Source: a virus. From it: a stretch of DNA of 20,963 bases. Positions 7,991 through 15,443 of the stretch are shown here, piece after piece. The notes beneath the pieces are model-generated. The model was not told where the DNA came from and searched no databases. It saw only the letters and a list, made by a program, of their open reading frames with translations. The DNA lies in IMG/VR virus record IMGVR_UViG_3300032053_000645, positions 1-20,963 of that record. One strand, written 5' to 3'. Within the stretch, counting starts at the first letter, position 1. Each line of letters opens with the position of its first letter. Made by a program: the position numbers and the translations under genes.

Positions 7991-8629
7991 TTATACATAT
8001 GTAAAGCGACAAGAAATTACGGGTTGTTCGATGAATGGGACCAAAAACGACCCTGGTACGTCCCAGTGTATATTTACATATACATCGGTTGCTCCGAGCA
8101 ATGCTCCACCACCCGAATTTAAAAGTAACAAATTCGGCGCAGCTCCGCCCGCTATAGGAGTACCTCCCCAACCTGGTCCAGGAGCTCCACCAGTTGTTAA
8201 AACAGCTTTTAACATACTATCTGCTGGTGTTCCTAAACCTAAGCAATTTAAATTTGCTGTAACATGGGTATCGTCATCCCATGCTTCTAATGTAGGTTCT
8301 GTAGCGGTAGCTCCACCAAAAGCTAGGCAAATAACATATCTATGATTTCCTGAATTTGCCATTAACATTTCTCTTAACTCAGCCCCAATATTTGATACAT
8401 CCAATAAAAATGTATGAGCCACTTCTACTGGAGTTGCTTGGATTATTGTTGCAGCCTCGTTGAGCTCGGCAGAGCTTGGAGTAGGCTGCCCATCAGCAAC
8501 AGCAGCAGAGCCAGCAGAAAAAATTAACTTATCATTTGCGAGGTCCATTTGGACATAATTGGCTGGTTGAGCTACTCTTGTAGCGTCTACCGCCGATTTA
8601 TTACAATGTACAACTAAACTAGTCACCAT
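7991..8629 (-). CDS. Putative tail-tip or other structural protein, unknown family
   Basis: A 212-residue protein, rich in Ala, Gly, Thr and Val, with a beta-rich look and no signal peptide or membrane helix. A glycine/proline-rich loop (about residues 148-180, GGAPGPGWGGTPIAGGAAPN) lies before a final beta-like stretch ending CRFTYV. GGAGGA lies eight bases before the ATG, an excellent SD typical of abundantly made structural proteins. Codon usage is more balanced than in the neighbouring endonuclease gene, as expected for a resident gene. It follows the 116-residue gene after a 16-base gap and precedes an inserted homing endonuclease. Position between tape measure and hub suggests a distal-tail or decoration role, but I do not recognise the family. 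Confidence 0.65.
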   Translation of the reverse strand: MVTSLVVHCNKSAVDATRVAQPANYVQMDLANDKLIFSAGSAAVADGQPTPSSAELNEAATIIQATPVEVAHTFLLDVSNIGAELREMLMANSGNHRYVICLAFGGATATEPTLEAWDDDTHVTANLNCLGLGTPADSMLKAVLTTGGAPGPGWGGTPIAGGAAPNLLLLNSGGGALLGATDVYVNIHWDVPGSFLVPFIEQPVISCRFTYV

Positions 8630-8645
8630 AACTTTTCCTCCTTAA

Positions 8646-8996
8646 TTAATCGCCACTTCTGTAGAGTACTATTGTAAACCTTGACCATTTATAATAATCT
8701 GACCCAGGTGAAATAGATTTTAAAATACAGTTTGAATATGTATTATGATTTACTACTAAATCTGCTAAACCAGACCCAAAAGAAGCCGCTAACCCATCAA
8801 TATATAATTCCAATTCCTGCCTACTCATTTTTTTAACCCAACCAGATATATTTATTGTCTTAACACTACCGCCACGCCTACGCAATATAGCACCATCTGC
8901 TCTCGGAATCTTATGAATCTCAATTTCTAATTCTGTATCCACATTCATGTGGCAGAAGGACCCCAAATTTACGCCGTTAAATGACCCGTTGCTCAT
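8646..8996 (-). CDS. Probable distal tail protein (Dit-like), short form
   Basis: A 116-residue protein lying immediately after the tape measure gene, where distal tail (Dit) or equivalent hub-adaptor proteins are encoded. It opens SNGSFNGVNLGSF and continues with IPRADGAILRRRGG and VKTINISGWVKK, the pattern of a short beta-barrel domain in which the F-x-G-V-x-L loop and the central R-G-G precede an I-x-I-x-G strand. It is much shorter than two-domain Dit proteins, so only the ring-forming part would be present. Its ATG overlaps the tape measure stop (TAATG), giving tight coupling. Family assignment rests on position and fold-like pattern, not on a specific catalytic or binding motif. Confidence 0.6.
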   Translation of the reverse strand: MSNGSFNGVNLGSFCHMNVDTELEIEIHKIPRADGAILRRRGGSVKTINISGWVKKMSRQELELYIDGLAASFGSGLADLVVNHNTYSNCILKSISPGSDYYKWSRFTIVLYRSGD

Positions 8997-11900
8997 TATT
9001 CTAACCCCGCACCAATTCGTGCTTTATTTCTTCGGTCTGCTTCTGGTTTTATTGTTTGTCTACTTAATGCTGTTATATTACCCTCTTGTTCCATTACAAT
9101 TTTCTCTAAGTTATCCAATTTACCTTGTAGTAAAGTTAATAAGCCAGTTCTTTGAGACGGTCCTAAAATATTTTCAATTTTATCAGATTGGCCAATCATC
9201 TTTTTTATGGCTTCAACTTCTTCATTAGCTTTTAGGGTTTCTAAATCTATTTTTACTCCACCAATCTCCATATAGCCGCCACCCTTTTCAGGTCCTGTCT
9301 TACCACCCAACCCCTCTTTTCCTTTTTCTTTTCCTTTTCCAAGCCAATCTATTTCTGCAAGTGCTCCAGCTTTTATTTTTAATTCTTCCATAGTAGCTGC
9401 CATGTCTGCTCTAAATTGTTTATTAAACATTTTCCACGGCTTAGAAAAAGCAAGCATACTCATAGCAGCCAATTTTAAAGAAGGCCCAATTGCGCCAGCT
9501 AAAACAAACAGAGCAGCAAAATATCCTTTAACAATTGACAGTTCCCCTATAAAACTACCCAGAGTCCAAGCAGCTATTGCAACTCCTATTACCAATACTG
9601 CTTGCCAAATAAAAAGTAAAAGTGGTTTTAAACCAGCTAGAAGAGCAGCAGATAATGTAATCTTTAGGCCTAAAGAAGCCCAGAGAGCATTCAGAGCCAC
9701 AAGTAAAAATACAATATTCAACACACCGCCAAAGAGCTGAATAACTAAAGCAACAACAATCATTATTGGGCGAAGCGTATCTCTAATTCCTTTAGGAAGA
9801 GCCATCCAAGCCTCGGCTATTAATTTCACAGTACCTATAACTATCTTTCCCAAACCAATAAAAATATTGAGCGTATCTTTTACTATTGCGCCTAATTCTC
9901 CCTTTTTAAAGGACCCTATAAACCCCTCTATACCTTTCTTAATTCCGCTAAAAAATTGTAGAACATCTTTTGCTGTTAGTGTTGAAAGCCATTTTTTAAA
10001 ATCTGACGCTAACTCCTTTATTAATCCAGAGATGGGTTTTAAAGCATCCTGAACACCTGCTATAATAGTTTTAAAGATGCCCATCCTATTACCAACATTT
10101 ACTATATCAACAACGAAGTTACGAATAAAAAATATTGCTTCTGCTAATGGTTTTTTAAATTTTTCTGAAAAAGCTAATCCCAAGTCAACTATAGAAGCAA
10201 TTAAATCCCTAGTCCTACCTTTTACAGTAGTCCTAAAGGCTTGCGACATATCTTCTGCGGCTCCTTGAGAATTTCGTAAATCATTTGTTAATGAACTAAG
10301 AGCCGCAGAACCTCTACTAAGTAATGCTATCATTCCTGGACCACCACGTTGACCAAAAACTTCCATAGCTTGAGCAGCAGACATGCCCTTGGTTTTTAAA
10401 TCTCGTAAAATATCAGCAAAGGGCCTTAATTTTCCAGAAGATGTTACACCACTCACTCCCAATCCTTTTAATATTTTTTCTGCTTTTGCTGTTGGTGATA
10501 TTAATTCAGAAAAAGCTCGACGAAGGGTTGTCCCAGCCATGCTATTTCCGCAAACAATGACTTTTCCATTACGCCTTACTATTAATAGATGATTTTTAAC
10601 CTCAGCACAATATATTCTACCATCGTAATCTTCCCACTGTTCAATAATATTAGTCCCAAGTCCTTTTAATCTACTACTGTGCTTTGGTGATTTATATTCA
10701 GATTGATAAAAAGAGGGTGTTAAATGTTTTTTATTAATATATACTTCCCAACCAACGTGTGTTGAATATATTTTTCTATCTCTAATAATAGACTCTTCGC
10801 CAACTTCCATAACTTTTTGACTTTTAGCTCCAAAACCCAACTTTAACAATATTTCAACAAAATCGTCTCTTAATCTTACAGAAGAGGTATATAAATTTCC
10901 TTGACTATCTCCATCACCTTTTCTAAAGGCCTCATATAAAATATATAAATATTTTTTATCTAAGTCTTTTATATCCTCGGGAACGTACTTATCATAACAA
11001 TTACCTAATTTTGATAGGTAATTATACAACTGCTGATTTAGGATTACAAAATTAAAAGAATTATTATTTTTAACAATATTGTAGTGAACTGGTAACTTAT
11101 CTAAACAACTTTTTATACGGTAGAATGTAGCAGATTTATTTTGTGTTATACGAATCCTATAACTACCATTATTAAAATCACAACACCCTTCGGATAAATA
11201 ATAACCTAAAAATTCTACCCAAGTAGCCATATCTATTTTAACTGTTTTTATTTCTTTTTTCCAATTGCCCCTTCCCTGCTCAAACCCATCCAAAATAAAA
11301 AACTCTTGTTTTTTACCTTCCCAATTACAAGTACCAAGATATTCAGATTCTTTTCCAAATAAGTCCTCTGCCTTAATTCTTTCAAAAGCATCTTTTCCAC
11401 GTCTTCTAACATACATCCAGTGATTTGGTGTAACTTTTAAATCAATATGTTTATTTTTAACAACATACATTTTACCCTTATATGGTGCATTCACTAAACC
11501 AATAGGTTTTTGATACTCAATTTCATGTGTATTTGGATTAATAGTAGCAAAAATATCCTCCATAGAAACATCTGACCATTTTTTAAAGCCTTTCAAAGTT
11601 AAAACTTCAGTATCTTCATCATAGCAACCTTTTATACCAGCATCTGATAGTATACCAATAGCAGCAACTGTTTCTTCAATTGATATTCCAACACCTGCTG
11701 CAACAGGAGCAACATATTTAAAAGCTTCTGCCAAATCACTAACACTCATGCTTGCTTTAGAAGCACCTAAAGCCATAATATCAGCCACTCTCCTAGCCTC
11801 TGATGTTGAAAAATTGAAACTCCTCAATGCAGATATAACATAGTCAGCGGATTCTGCTAATTCCAAATTATCCGATATTGCAAGATTCATAACAGGCCCA

Positions 11901-12328
11901 ATAGAATTCAAAACTTCTCTAGTATTGAAACCTGCCCTAGCTAAAACTTGCATACCTTCAGCCGCATCAATAGCAGAAAATAGAGATTCCCTTCCTAATT
12001 CCAAAGCTTTACTCGTCATTCGTGAAAGAGAGTCCGCAGTAGCATTGCCTCCCTCTTTCATAATAACAAAGGCCCTCATCATTTCGTCTTCAAACTCTGC
12101 CCCAGCCGTAGCAGCTAAAGTAAAGCTACCTACTAAAGCAGCCAAACCAATTTGCAAGCCTTTTATAGCTACATCAGAAACCTGCCGAAAAGCTTCACCA
12201 ATTCCCCCAGTCAAACCTTCACTTAACAAAGAAAAGTCACGAATCAACGAAGAGGCTTGTGCAAGATTGGCTCTTAATTTTGATGTTGAGGCCGTGATTA
12301 CAACTTCTATTTCGCCTATTTTGACCAT
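8996..12328 (-). CDS. Tail tape measure protein (TP901-type), interrupted by an intein
   Basis: The 1,110-residue precursor contains a 361-residue intein (residues 235-595); removing it leaves 749 residues. The N-terminal extein has the TP901-type tape measure core: GFNTREVLNSIGPVMNLA, ALGASKASMSVSDLAEAFKY and IEETVAAIGILSDAGIKG, resuming after the intein as SMAGTTLRRAFSELISP. The central and C-terminal part (precursor about 830-960) holds several long hydrophobic segments, as usual for tape measures that may insert into the host membrane. The end is charged and helical. The protein sets tail length and is ejected ahead of DNA. AAGGAAA lies before the ATG. The gene follows the chaperone pair by nine bases and overlaps the next gene as TAATG. 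Unless the intein splices, the tail cannot form, because it splits the most conserved motif. Confidence 0.93.
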   Translation of the reverse strand: MVKIGEIEVVITASTSKLRANLAQASSLIRDFSLLSEGLTGGIGEAFRQVSDVAIKGLQIGLAALVGSFTLAATAGAEFEDEMMRAFVIMKEGGNATADSLSRMTSKALELGRESLFSAIDAAEGMQVLARAGFNTREVLNSIGPVMNLAISDNLELAESADYVISALRSFNFSTSEARRVADIMALGASKASMSVSDLAEAFKYVAPVAAGVGISIEETVAAIGILSDAGIKGCYDEDTEVLTLKGFKKWSDVSMEDIFATINPNTHEIEYQKPIGLVNAPYKGKMYVVKNKHIDLKVTPNHWMYVRRRGKDAFERIKAEDLFGKESEYLGTCNWEGKKQEFFILDGFEQGRGNWKKEIKTVKIDMATWVEFLGYYLSEGCCDFNNGSYRIRITQNKSATFYRIKSCLDKLPVHYNIVKNNNSFNFVILNQQLYNYLSKLGNCYDKYVPEDIKDLDKKYLYILYEAFRKGDGDSQGNLYTSSVRLRDDFVEILLKLGFGAKSQKVMEVGEESIIRDRKIYSTHVGWEVYINKKHLTPSFYQSEYKSPKHSSRLKGLGTNIIEQWEDYDGRIYCAEVKNHLLIVRRNGKVIVCGNSMAGTTLRRAFSELISPTAKAEKILKGLGVSGVTSSGKLRPFADILRDLKTKGMSAAQAMEVFGQRGGPGMIALLSRGSAALSSLTNDLRNSQGAAEDMSQAFRTTVKGRTRDLIASIVDLGLAFSEKFKKPLAEAIFFIRNFVVDIVNVGNRMGIFKTIIAGVQDALKPISGLIKELASDFKKWLSTLTAKDVLQFFSGIKKGIEGFIGSFKKGELGAIVKDTLNIFIGLGKIVIGTVKLIAEAWMALPKGIRDTLRPIMIVVALVIQLFGGVLNIVFLLVALNALWASLGLKITLSAALLAGLKPLLLFIWQAVLVIGVAIAAWTLGSFIGELSIVKGYFAALFVLAGAIGPSLKLAAMSMLAFSKPWKMFNKQFRADMAATMEELKIKAGALAEIDWLGKGKEKGKEGLGGKTGPEKGGGYMEIGGVKIDLETLKANEEVEAIKKMIGQSDKIENILGPSQRTGLLTLLQGKLDNLEKIVMEQEGNITALSRQTIKPEADRRNKARIGAGLE
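10544..11626 (-). mobile_element. LAGLIDADG intein in the tape measure protein
   Basis: The 361-residue intein begins with C1 in CYDEDTEVLTLKG (block A) right after extein GIKG, and ends GKVIVCGN before extein S-M-A-G. Block B has TPNH (66-69). The endonuclease motifs are FLGYYLSEG (E146) and LYEAFRKGDGD (D238, D240). Block F is IYCAEVKNHLLIV, with a Cys at about 340. The terminal pair is G360-N361 instead of the common H-N; Asn cyclisation without the penultimate His is known in other inteins. The +1 nucleophile is Ser. The catalytic set for splicing is otherwise present and both endonuclease acids are kept, so it is probably active both as intein and as homing enzyme. Confidence 0.93.
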
Positions 12329-12337
12329 ATAATTTCC

Positions 12338-12595
12338 TTATATTACAATTTCTTTTCTTCCATCTTCTCTTGTTTGTTCTTTACCACCCAGGGCTTTTAA
12401 ATCTGATATAGAAAGCTCCTCATCTGTAGTTCCTTCTTTGTTATTTTGCTTGTCATACCTATCTCTTATGACCTTAAGTAATGAAGTTATCTGGCCTAAG
12501 TCCAGAGATTTAATATATTCTATAGTCCATCCATATTCCTTAGCTAGAATATCAACAATCTCTGCCCAATCTATATCATACTTTTCATCATCCAT
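12338..12595 (-). CDS. Tail assembly chaperone, downstream partner
   Basis: An 85-residue acidic protein with KYDIDWAEIVDILAKEYGWT near its start, the pattern often seen in the second, T-like part of tail assembly chaperones (a W-x-x-E-x-x-x-x-x-A-x-x-Y-G-W motif). It lies directly before the tape measure gene, where these chaperones are always found; they coat the tape measure before the tube polymerises. Unlike most phages it does not look like a frameshift extension. AAGGA lies five bases before its ATG, the upstream TAG is one base before it, and its own frame has a TAG nine bases upstream. It is thus separately initiated and probably coupled to its neighbour. Confidence 0.75.
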   Translation of the reverse strand: MDDEKYDIDWAEIVDILAKEYGWTIEYIKSLDLGQITSLLKVIRDRYDKQNNKEGTTDEELSISDLKALGGKEQTREDGRKEIVI

Positions 12596-12596
12596 A

Positions 12597-12902
12597 CTAT
12601 CCTTCTATTTTTGCTTTTTGTCCAACAATAACTTTAATAATTTCTTGAAGGTCTGACAAATCAACTATTTTACCTACTTCAGATTCTTCTATTTTATTTG
12701 ACCCTTTTAAAGCCACATAAACAAGATGTTTAATATCATTAAGTAACTCTACACTAACATCTTTTTCTTTATTTTCTAATTTAACTACTAAAGGCCATAT
12801 TTCTATTAAGTCATCAATAGGCAATGGTAGAACAGTGTACTCCTTCCCATCTCTCAAAGTAATAGATATACCTTTCCTTTTAATAACATTTTCATTAGCC
12901 AT
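12597..12902 (-). CDS. Tail assembly chaperone, upstream partner
   Basis: A 101-residue protein: a beta-rich N-terminus (KGISITLRDGKEYTVLPLPI) followed by helices (LIEIWPLVVKLENKE and DLQEIIKVIVGQ). This arrangement and length fit the G-like chaperone encoded between the tube and tape measure genes. It would bind the tape measure and prevent aggregation during tail assembly. AGGGAGATAATAA lies before the ATG. It ends in TAG, the only TAG stop I noticed among the genes of the window, one base from the start of the next ORF. Assigned from position and secondary-structure pattern, without a diagnostic residue motif. Confidence 0.75.
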   Translation of the reverse strand: MANENVIKRKGISITLRDGKEYTVLPLPIDDLIEIWPLVVKLENKEKDVSVELLNDIKHLVYVALKGSNKIEESEVGKIVDLSDLQEIIKVIVGQKAKIEG

Positions 12903-12944
12903 TTATTATCTCCCTTTATTCTGTAAATTATCTATATTATGCTA

Positions 12945-13310
12945 TTAAATCTCTGTATCTTTCTTTCTCCACTCTAATTTTGACGCAACAAAAGCATTCT
13001 GAGCAGAAGTAACTTCGGCTGAAACTAAAACCATATTGGTCAAAGTAACAACTATCCCGCCAGTATTTGCTCCAGCTTCTAACTCCAATGTTTCTGCAAC
13101 TCCAAAAGTTGGTTCTGTTGCATCATAATCTGCCGAGTCCGCACTAACAACTAAAGACTGGTCTCCAGGAACAATATCTAAAGGATATCTATAATCCCCA
13201 CCACGAAACTCTTGAGGATTACCATCATACCTAACGGTAATACCTGTACAGACTCCAATATAGCTAGCGCCACGTTTAATCCGTCCCACCGAAAATTTAC
13301 GAGTTCCCAT
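12945..13310 (-). CDS. Major tail tube protein, small form
   Basis: A 121-residue protein, shorter than typical siphovirus tube subunits but with a plausible tube-like layout: a basic N-terminus (GTRKFSVGRIKRG), then ITVRYDGNPQEFRGGDYRYP with a GGDYRYPLDI loop, and a last strand with LVSAEVTSAQNAFVASKLEW before a charged tail. I recall this order from small phage tube proteins. It lies between the tail terminator region and the chaperones, the expected place. AAGGAGG lies nine bases before ATG, one of the strongest SDs here, consistent with the many copies a tube needs. No contractile sheath gene accompanies it. Moderately sure; a decoration role cannot be excluded. Confidence 0.7.
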   Translation of the reverse strand: MGTRKFSVGRIKRGASYIGVCTGITVRYDGNPQEFRGGDYRYPLDIVPGDQSLVVSADSADYDATEPTFGVAETLELEAGANTGGIVVTLTNMVLVSAEVTSAQNAFVASKLEWRKKDTEI

Positions 13311-13348
13311 TTTGAATTTCCTCCTTTTTAATTATTTTAAATAAATTC

Positions 13349-13612
13349 TCAAACACCAACAACTAAAACTATGACATGTTTGGTTACACAAAGAACATCT
13401 GTTATAGTAATAACATTAGTTAATACTGTAGCTGTATATACAGCGGCGTCTGCTAAATCAATAACTTTTACAACATTAACTGTAGTTAAATTGGCAACTG
13501 TAATAGTATCGTCCTTGCTAATAGAGGTAACTTCTAGAGTTAAATGCTTTTTTAAATTAGTAACTGTCTGTCCCTGCCCCTGGTCTTTTACTACATACGT
13601 TTTATCTGACAT
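13349..13612 (-). CDS. Small Val/Thr-rich protein between tail terminator and tube genes
   Basis: An 87-residue protein very rich in Val and Thr, with a predicted all-beta character (for example VVKVIDLADAAVYTATVLTN) and a hydrophobic C-terminus ending VIVLVVGV. It ends in TGA, unlike most neighbours. AAGGAGG sits before its ATG, the same strong context as the tube gene, so it is probably made in quantity. A spaced, Lys/Asp-containing N-terminus precedes the beta region. Candidate roles are a minor tube or decoration subunit. I do not recognise the family, and the C-terminal hydrophobic run is too short to call a membrane helix with confidence. Confidence 0.65.
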   Translation of the reverse strand: MSDKTYVVKDQGQGQTVTNLKKHLTLEVTSISKDDTITVANLTTVNVVKVIDLADAAVYTATVLTNVITITDVLCVTKHVIVLVVGV

Positions 13613-13636
13613 TTTTATTCCTCCTTATTTTTAAAT

Positions 13637-14050
13637 TTAACAATCTCCTCCATGCCCTTCCATAACTACATCAAAAGACATTGATTGATGAAAAACTTTT
13701 GTATCATCTTCCCAAACTGGAATACTAGTTGATTTCCATAACTGATAAACTTTTGGGTCATTGGTCAAATAGGATTTCTTATCTATATTTAATAAAATTT
13801 GTTTGGCAATTAAACCCGCCGTTGTTCTACATCCAGACCCCTTGGTCCAAACATTTATCCTTAAATCTGGAAAATAATCATTAGTTAAAGAATCTGTAGG
13901 ACCATCATTATCTTCAATAGTAATTTGTGGGTAATCATTTTCTGTATTTACAACAAGCTTGCCTTCCATATAAATACGACTACCAACATACGCAGTAATA
14001 GTTGAGTCGGCTAATAACCGGTCTCTAATTAATTTAATTAAATCTAACAT
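13637..14050 (-). CDS. Tail terminator / tail completion protein (gpU- or gp17-like)
   Basis: A 137-residue protein. The opening MLDLIKLIRDRLLADSTITA followed by YVGSRIYMEG is typical of this family: an initial helix, then a V-G-x-R-I-Y strand. Next come YPQITIEDNDG and DLRINVWTKG strands, a central helix (AGLIAKQILLNID) and a final strand pair ending FDVVMEG. This alpha-beta fold forms the hexameric ring that stops tube growth and docks to the head-completion protein. The gene follows the HK97 gp10-like gene by one base, and the order gp10-like, terminator, tube is standard. The SD is weak (GAGG about 12 bases upstream), so coupling is likely. The family is clear from pattern and place. Confidence 0.82.
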   Translation of the reverse strand: MLDLIKLIRDRLLADSTITAYVGSRIYMEGKLVVNTENDYPQITIEDNDGPTDSLTNDYFPDLRINVWTKGSGCRTTAGLIAKQILLNIDKKSYLTNDPKVYQLWKSTSIPVWEDDTKVFHQSMSFDVVMEGHGGDC

Positions 14051-14051
14051 T

Positions 14052-14486
14052 TTATATTACGCCCTCTGTTAATGTTCCTTTTTTACCACCACCGTAGTAT
14101 TTTCCAACAGACGCTTTAGTAATAGCTTCATCCATAGCCCTACTAAATTTTTCTATCATTAAGGCCCTATTCTTTAGCAATGCTGGATATAAAAAAGGAT
14201 GCCCACCAGGTTGTCCAGACCAACCTCGCTCTTGAAAAATTGAATATCTAGCACTACTTCTAATTTGCCCAATCAGAACAATACCCCTAATTTTACTAAT
14301 AACTCTACCAGTAATATGCGCTTTCAAATAACCAGTATCCTCTGGTGCAAAATATTTAGCATCTGTCATAACAGAATCAACAACTTCAGCCATCTTCTGA
14401 CCTAATTCACTATTTGCAATATCATTGAATTTCTGTATTTTATTTATTACTTCATCTGCTCCCGTTACTTTTACATTTACGTCCAT
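14052..14486 (-). CDS. HK97 gp10-like head-tail (neck) protein
   Basis: A 144-residue protein starting MDVNVKVTGADEVINKIQKF. The motif APEDTGYLKAHITGRV is the hallmark of this family (x-A-P-x-D-T-G-x-L), followed by ARYSIFQERGWSG and HPFLYPALLKN (Y-x-x-x-x-E-x-G then P-F-L-x-P-A). The protein acts in the neck between connector and tail tube. An upstream ATG at 14540 would overlap the previous gene by 37 bases and add 18 residues that do not resemble the family. The ATG at 14486 leaves a 17-base gap and has GGA eight bases upstream, so I chose it. Secure assignment. Confidence 0.9.
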   Translation of the reverse strand: MDVNVKVTGADEVINKIQKFNDIANSELGQKMAEVVDSVMTDAKYFAPEDTGYLKAHITGRVISKIRGIVLIGQIRSSARYSIFQERGWSGQPGGHPFLYPALLKNRALMIEKFSRAMDEAITKASVGKYYGGGKKGTLTEGVI

Positions 14487-14503
14487 ATTTATTTCCAATA
14501 TTT

Positions 14504-14947
14504 TTACAATAAATCTAAGCGGGTTAAACGCAATTCGCAATGGTGAAGTTTTTCTCTTTCAAATAGCTCATCCACTACCAATACCTTATAATGCCTAGTT
14601 CCAATAAAAAGCTCATCATTCTCCATTATATTTTCTCCAGGACAAACAAATCCTCTATAATCGGCTGTAACTACTCCGCCTCGCGTCTCGACACGCAGCC
14701 CCTCTGCTGTTCTATTACGCTCCCTATCAACCCTAATCTTCAATGCAATATTAATTATGGGGGCAGTTGGGTAAGCTAGGAGAACCTCACCATAAGTATT
14801 AACGACTCTAACTGATTCATCAGAATCCCAGGGCCTTTTTTGAATGGCCACTTGATTCAACAACGCCTCAAAATTAGCATCACAAGGGGACCTAACAATT
14901 GCCTGTATATTAAATTGTGTATATAGTTTTTTGGTTGTATCTACCAT
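14504..14947 (-). CDS. Probable head-closure / head-tail joining protein
   Basis: A 147-residue protein, mostly beta strands, with FEALLNQVAIQKRPWDSDES near the start and ENDELFIGTRHYKVLVVDEL before a final LHHCELRLTRLD strand. The R-x-Y-K-V-x-x-V-D-x-x-F pattern followed by an H-x-x-x-x-L strand is common in head-closure (gp16- or gpFII-like) proteins. The order connector, closure, gp10-like, terminator supports it. Its ATG overlaps the stop of the upstream gene (TAATG). The protein probably seals the portal after packaging and provides the tail docking surface. No strictly diagnostic residue is visible, so the call is moderate. Confidence 0.65.
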   Translation of the reverse strand: MVDTTKKLYTQFNIQAIVRSPCDANFEALLNQVAIQKRPWDSDESVRVVNTYGEVLLAYPTAPIINIALKIRVDRERNRTAEGLRVETRGGVVTADYRGFVCPGENIMENDELFIGTRHYKVLVVDELFEREKLHHCELRLTRLDLL

Positions 14948-15291
14948 TATTTTATCCCAATTTTCTCATTTCTTACATTTATTGTAACATTATCGCCATT
15001 ATTACTTAAAACTAACTCTAACCAGGTATTCTCTCCTAAATTCTTAAAAATCCTTCTAGCAACCATTTTAGACTGTTCTGCACCTTGTTCTAGTATAAAA
15101 TCATCAGTCTGCCAAAATAGGCTTTTAGAGCCTTTTCTAGCAGATAATGTATAAAGTTTCTTATCTTCCCTTTGAAGTTGGATAGATGTTATATCCTCGG
15201 ACCAACCCCTTCTAAATGAAACTTCATTAGAATCCCAATCAGAAGTTGTAGTTTGCCCATCTTTTTTGTGTAATATCCAGCGTGTTCCCAT
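14947..15291 (-). CDS. Neck-region protein, unknown family, behind a structured leader
   Basis: A 114-residue protein from ATG at 15291 (MGTRWILHKKDG). It is rich in Trp, Lys and Ser with an alternating strand pattern (ITSIQLQREDKKLYTLSARK) and a final stretch NTWLELVLSNNGDNVTINVR. The frame also offers GTG at 15315 and ATG at 15309, adding eight or six residues, but those starts lie inside a hairpin and have no SD. A GAGG about 12 bases before 15291 is the only SD-like match, at a long spacing. Its stop forms TAATG with the head-closure gene. It may be a small adaptor of the head-tail interface; I do not recognise the family. Confidence 0.65.
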   Translation of the reverse strand: MGTRWILHKKDGQTTTSDWDSNEVSFRRGWSEDITSIQLQREDKKLYTLSARKGSKSLFWQTDDFILEQGAEQSKMVARRIFKNLGENTWLELVLSNNGDNVTINVRNEKIGIK

Positions 15292-15303
15292 ATAATAAAA
15301 AAT

Positions 15304-15327
15304 CCTCATAGGCACAAGCTTATGAGG
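15304..15327 (-). terminator. Hairpin with T-run in the leader: intrinsic terminator or SD-sequestering stem
   Basis: On the minus strand CCTCATA and TATGAGG form a perfect 7-bp stem; after an A-C mismatch the GC/GC inner pairs close a TTGT loop. It is followed immediately by ATTTTTT, the layout of a rho-independent terminator. The second arm also contains the only SD-like sequence (GAGG) for the ATG at 15291, so the same stem could mask translation. The stem is short and not very GC-rich, so termination would be partial. It supports attenuation at the entry to the neck genes but is not proof. Confidence 0.5.
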
Positions 15328-15376
15328 TTAATTTAGACTACTTGACTCATTCACTTGTGGCCTAATTTTATATAAC

Positions 15377-15409
15377 CCAAATATCACCAATGACTTGTGA
15401 TTATTTTGG
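15377..15409 (-). promoter_or_regulatory. Upstream leader hairpin with CACAAG element
   Basis: In the 199-base non-coding stretch 15292-15490, the minus strand folds CCAAAATAATCAC against GTGATATTTGG with two small bulges. The loop side holds CACAAG (15399-15394). A second CACAAG, within GGCCACAAG, lies at 15362-15354 outside the stem. Both can pair with CTTGTG in the terminator-like hairpin at 15318-15313, which would open that hairpin. This is a possible antiterminator arrangement inferred from base complementarity only. No known riboswitch class is recognised. Confidence 0.35.
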
Positions 15410-15443
15410 CCCAATATGTATATATTTATGACTCTCTACATAT

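Noticed and set aside
7983-8171. Minus-strand 62-codon frame overlapping the 3' end of the gene at 7991-8629
   Set aside because: It is an alternative frame within a longer gene with a strong SD, and its sequence shows no domain.
12590-12610. Programmed frameshift between the chaperone ORFs
   Set aside because: No X-XXY-YYZ heptamer in the right frame, the offset is +1, and the second ORF has its own SD.
7447-12656. Plus-strand open frames, for example at 8031-8345, 8947-9228, 9402-9740, 11925-12332 and 12438-12656
   Set aside because: All are antisense to well-supported genes with good SDs; none has a recognisable domain or its own ribosome binding site.
13371-13634. Plus-strand 87-codon frame antisense to the gene at 13349-13612
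   Set aside because: It mirrors the Val/Thr-rich gene; the minus-strand ORF has AAGGAGG before ATG and fits the operon.
14487-14540. Longer start for the HK97 gp10-like gene
   Set aside because: It would overlap the previous gene by 37 bases and adds residues unlike the family; ATG 14486 fits better.
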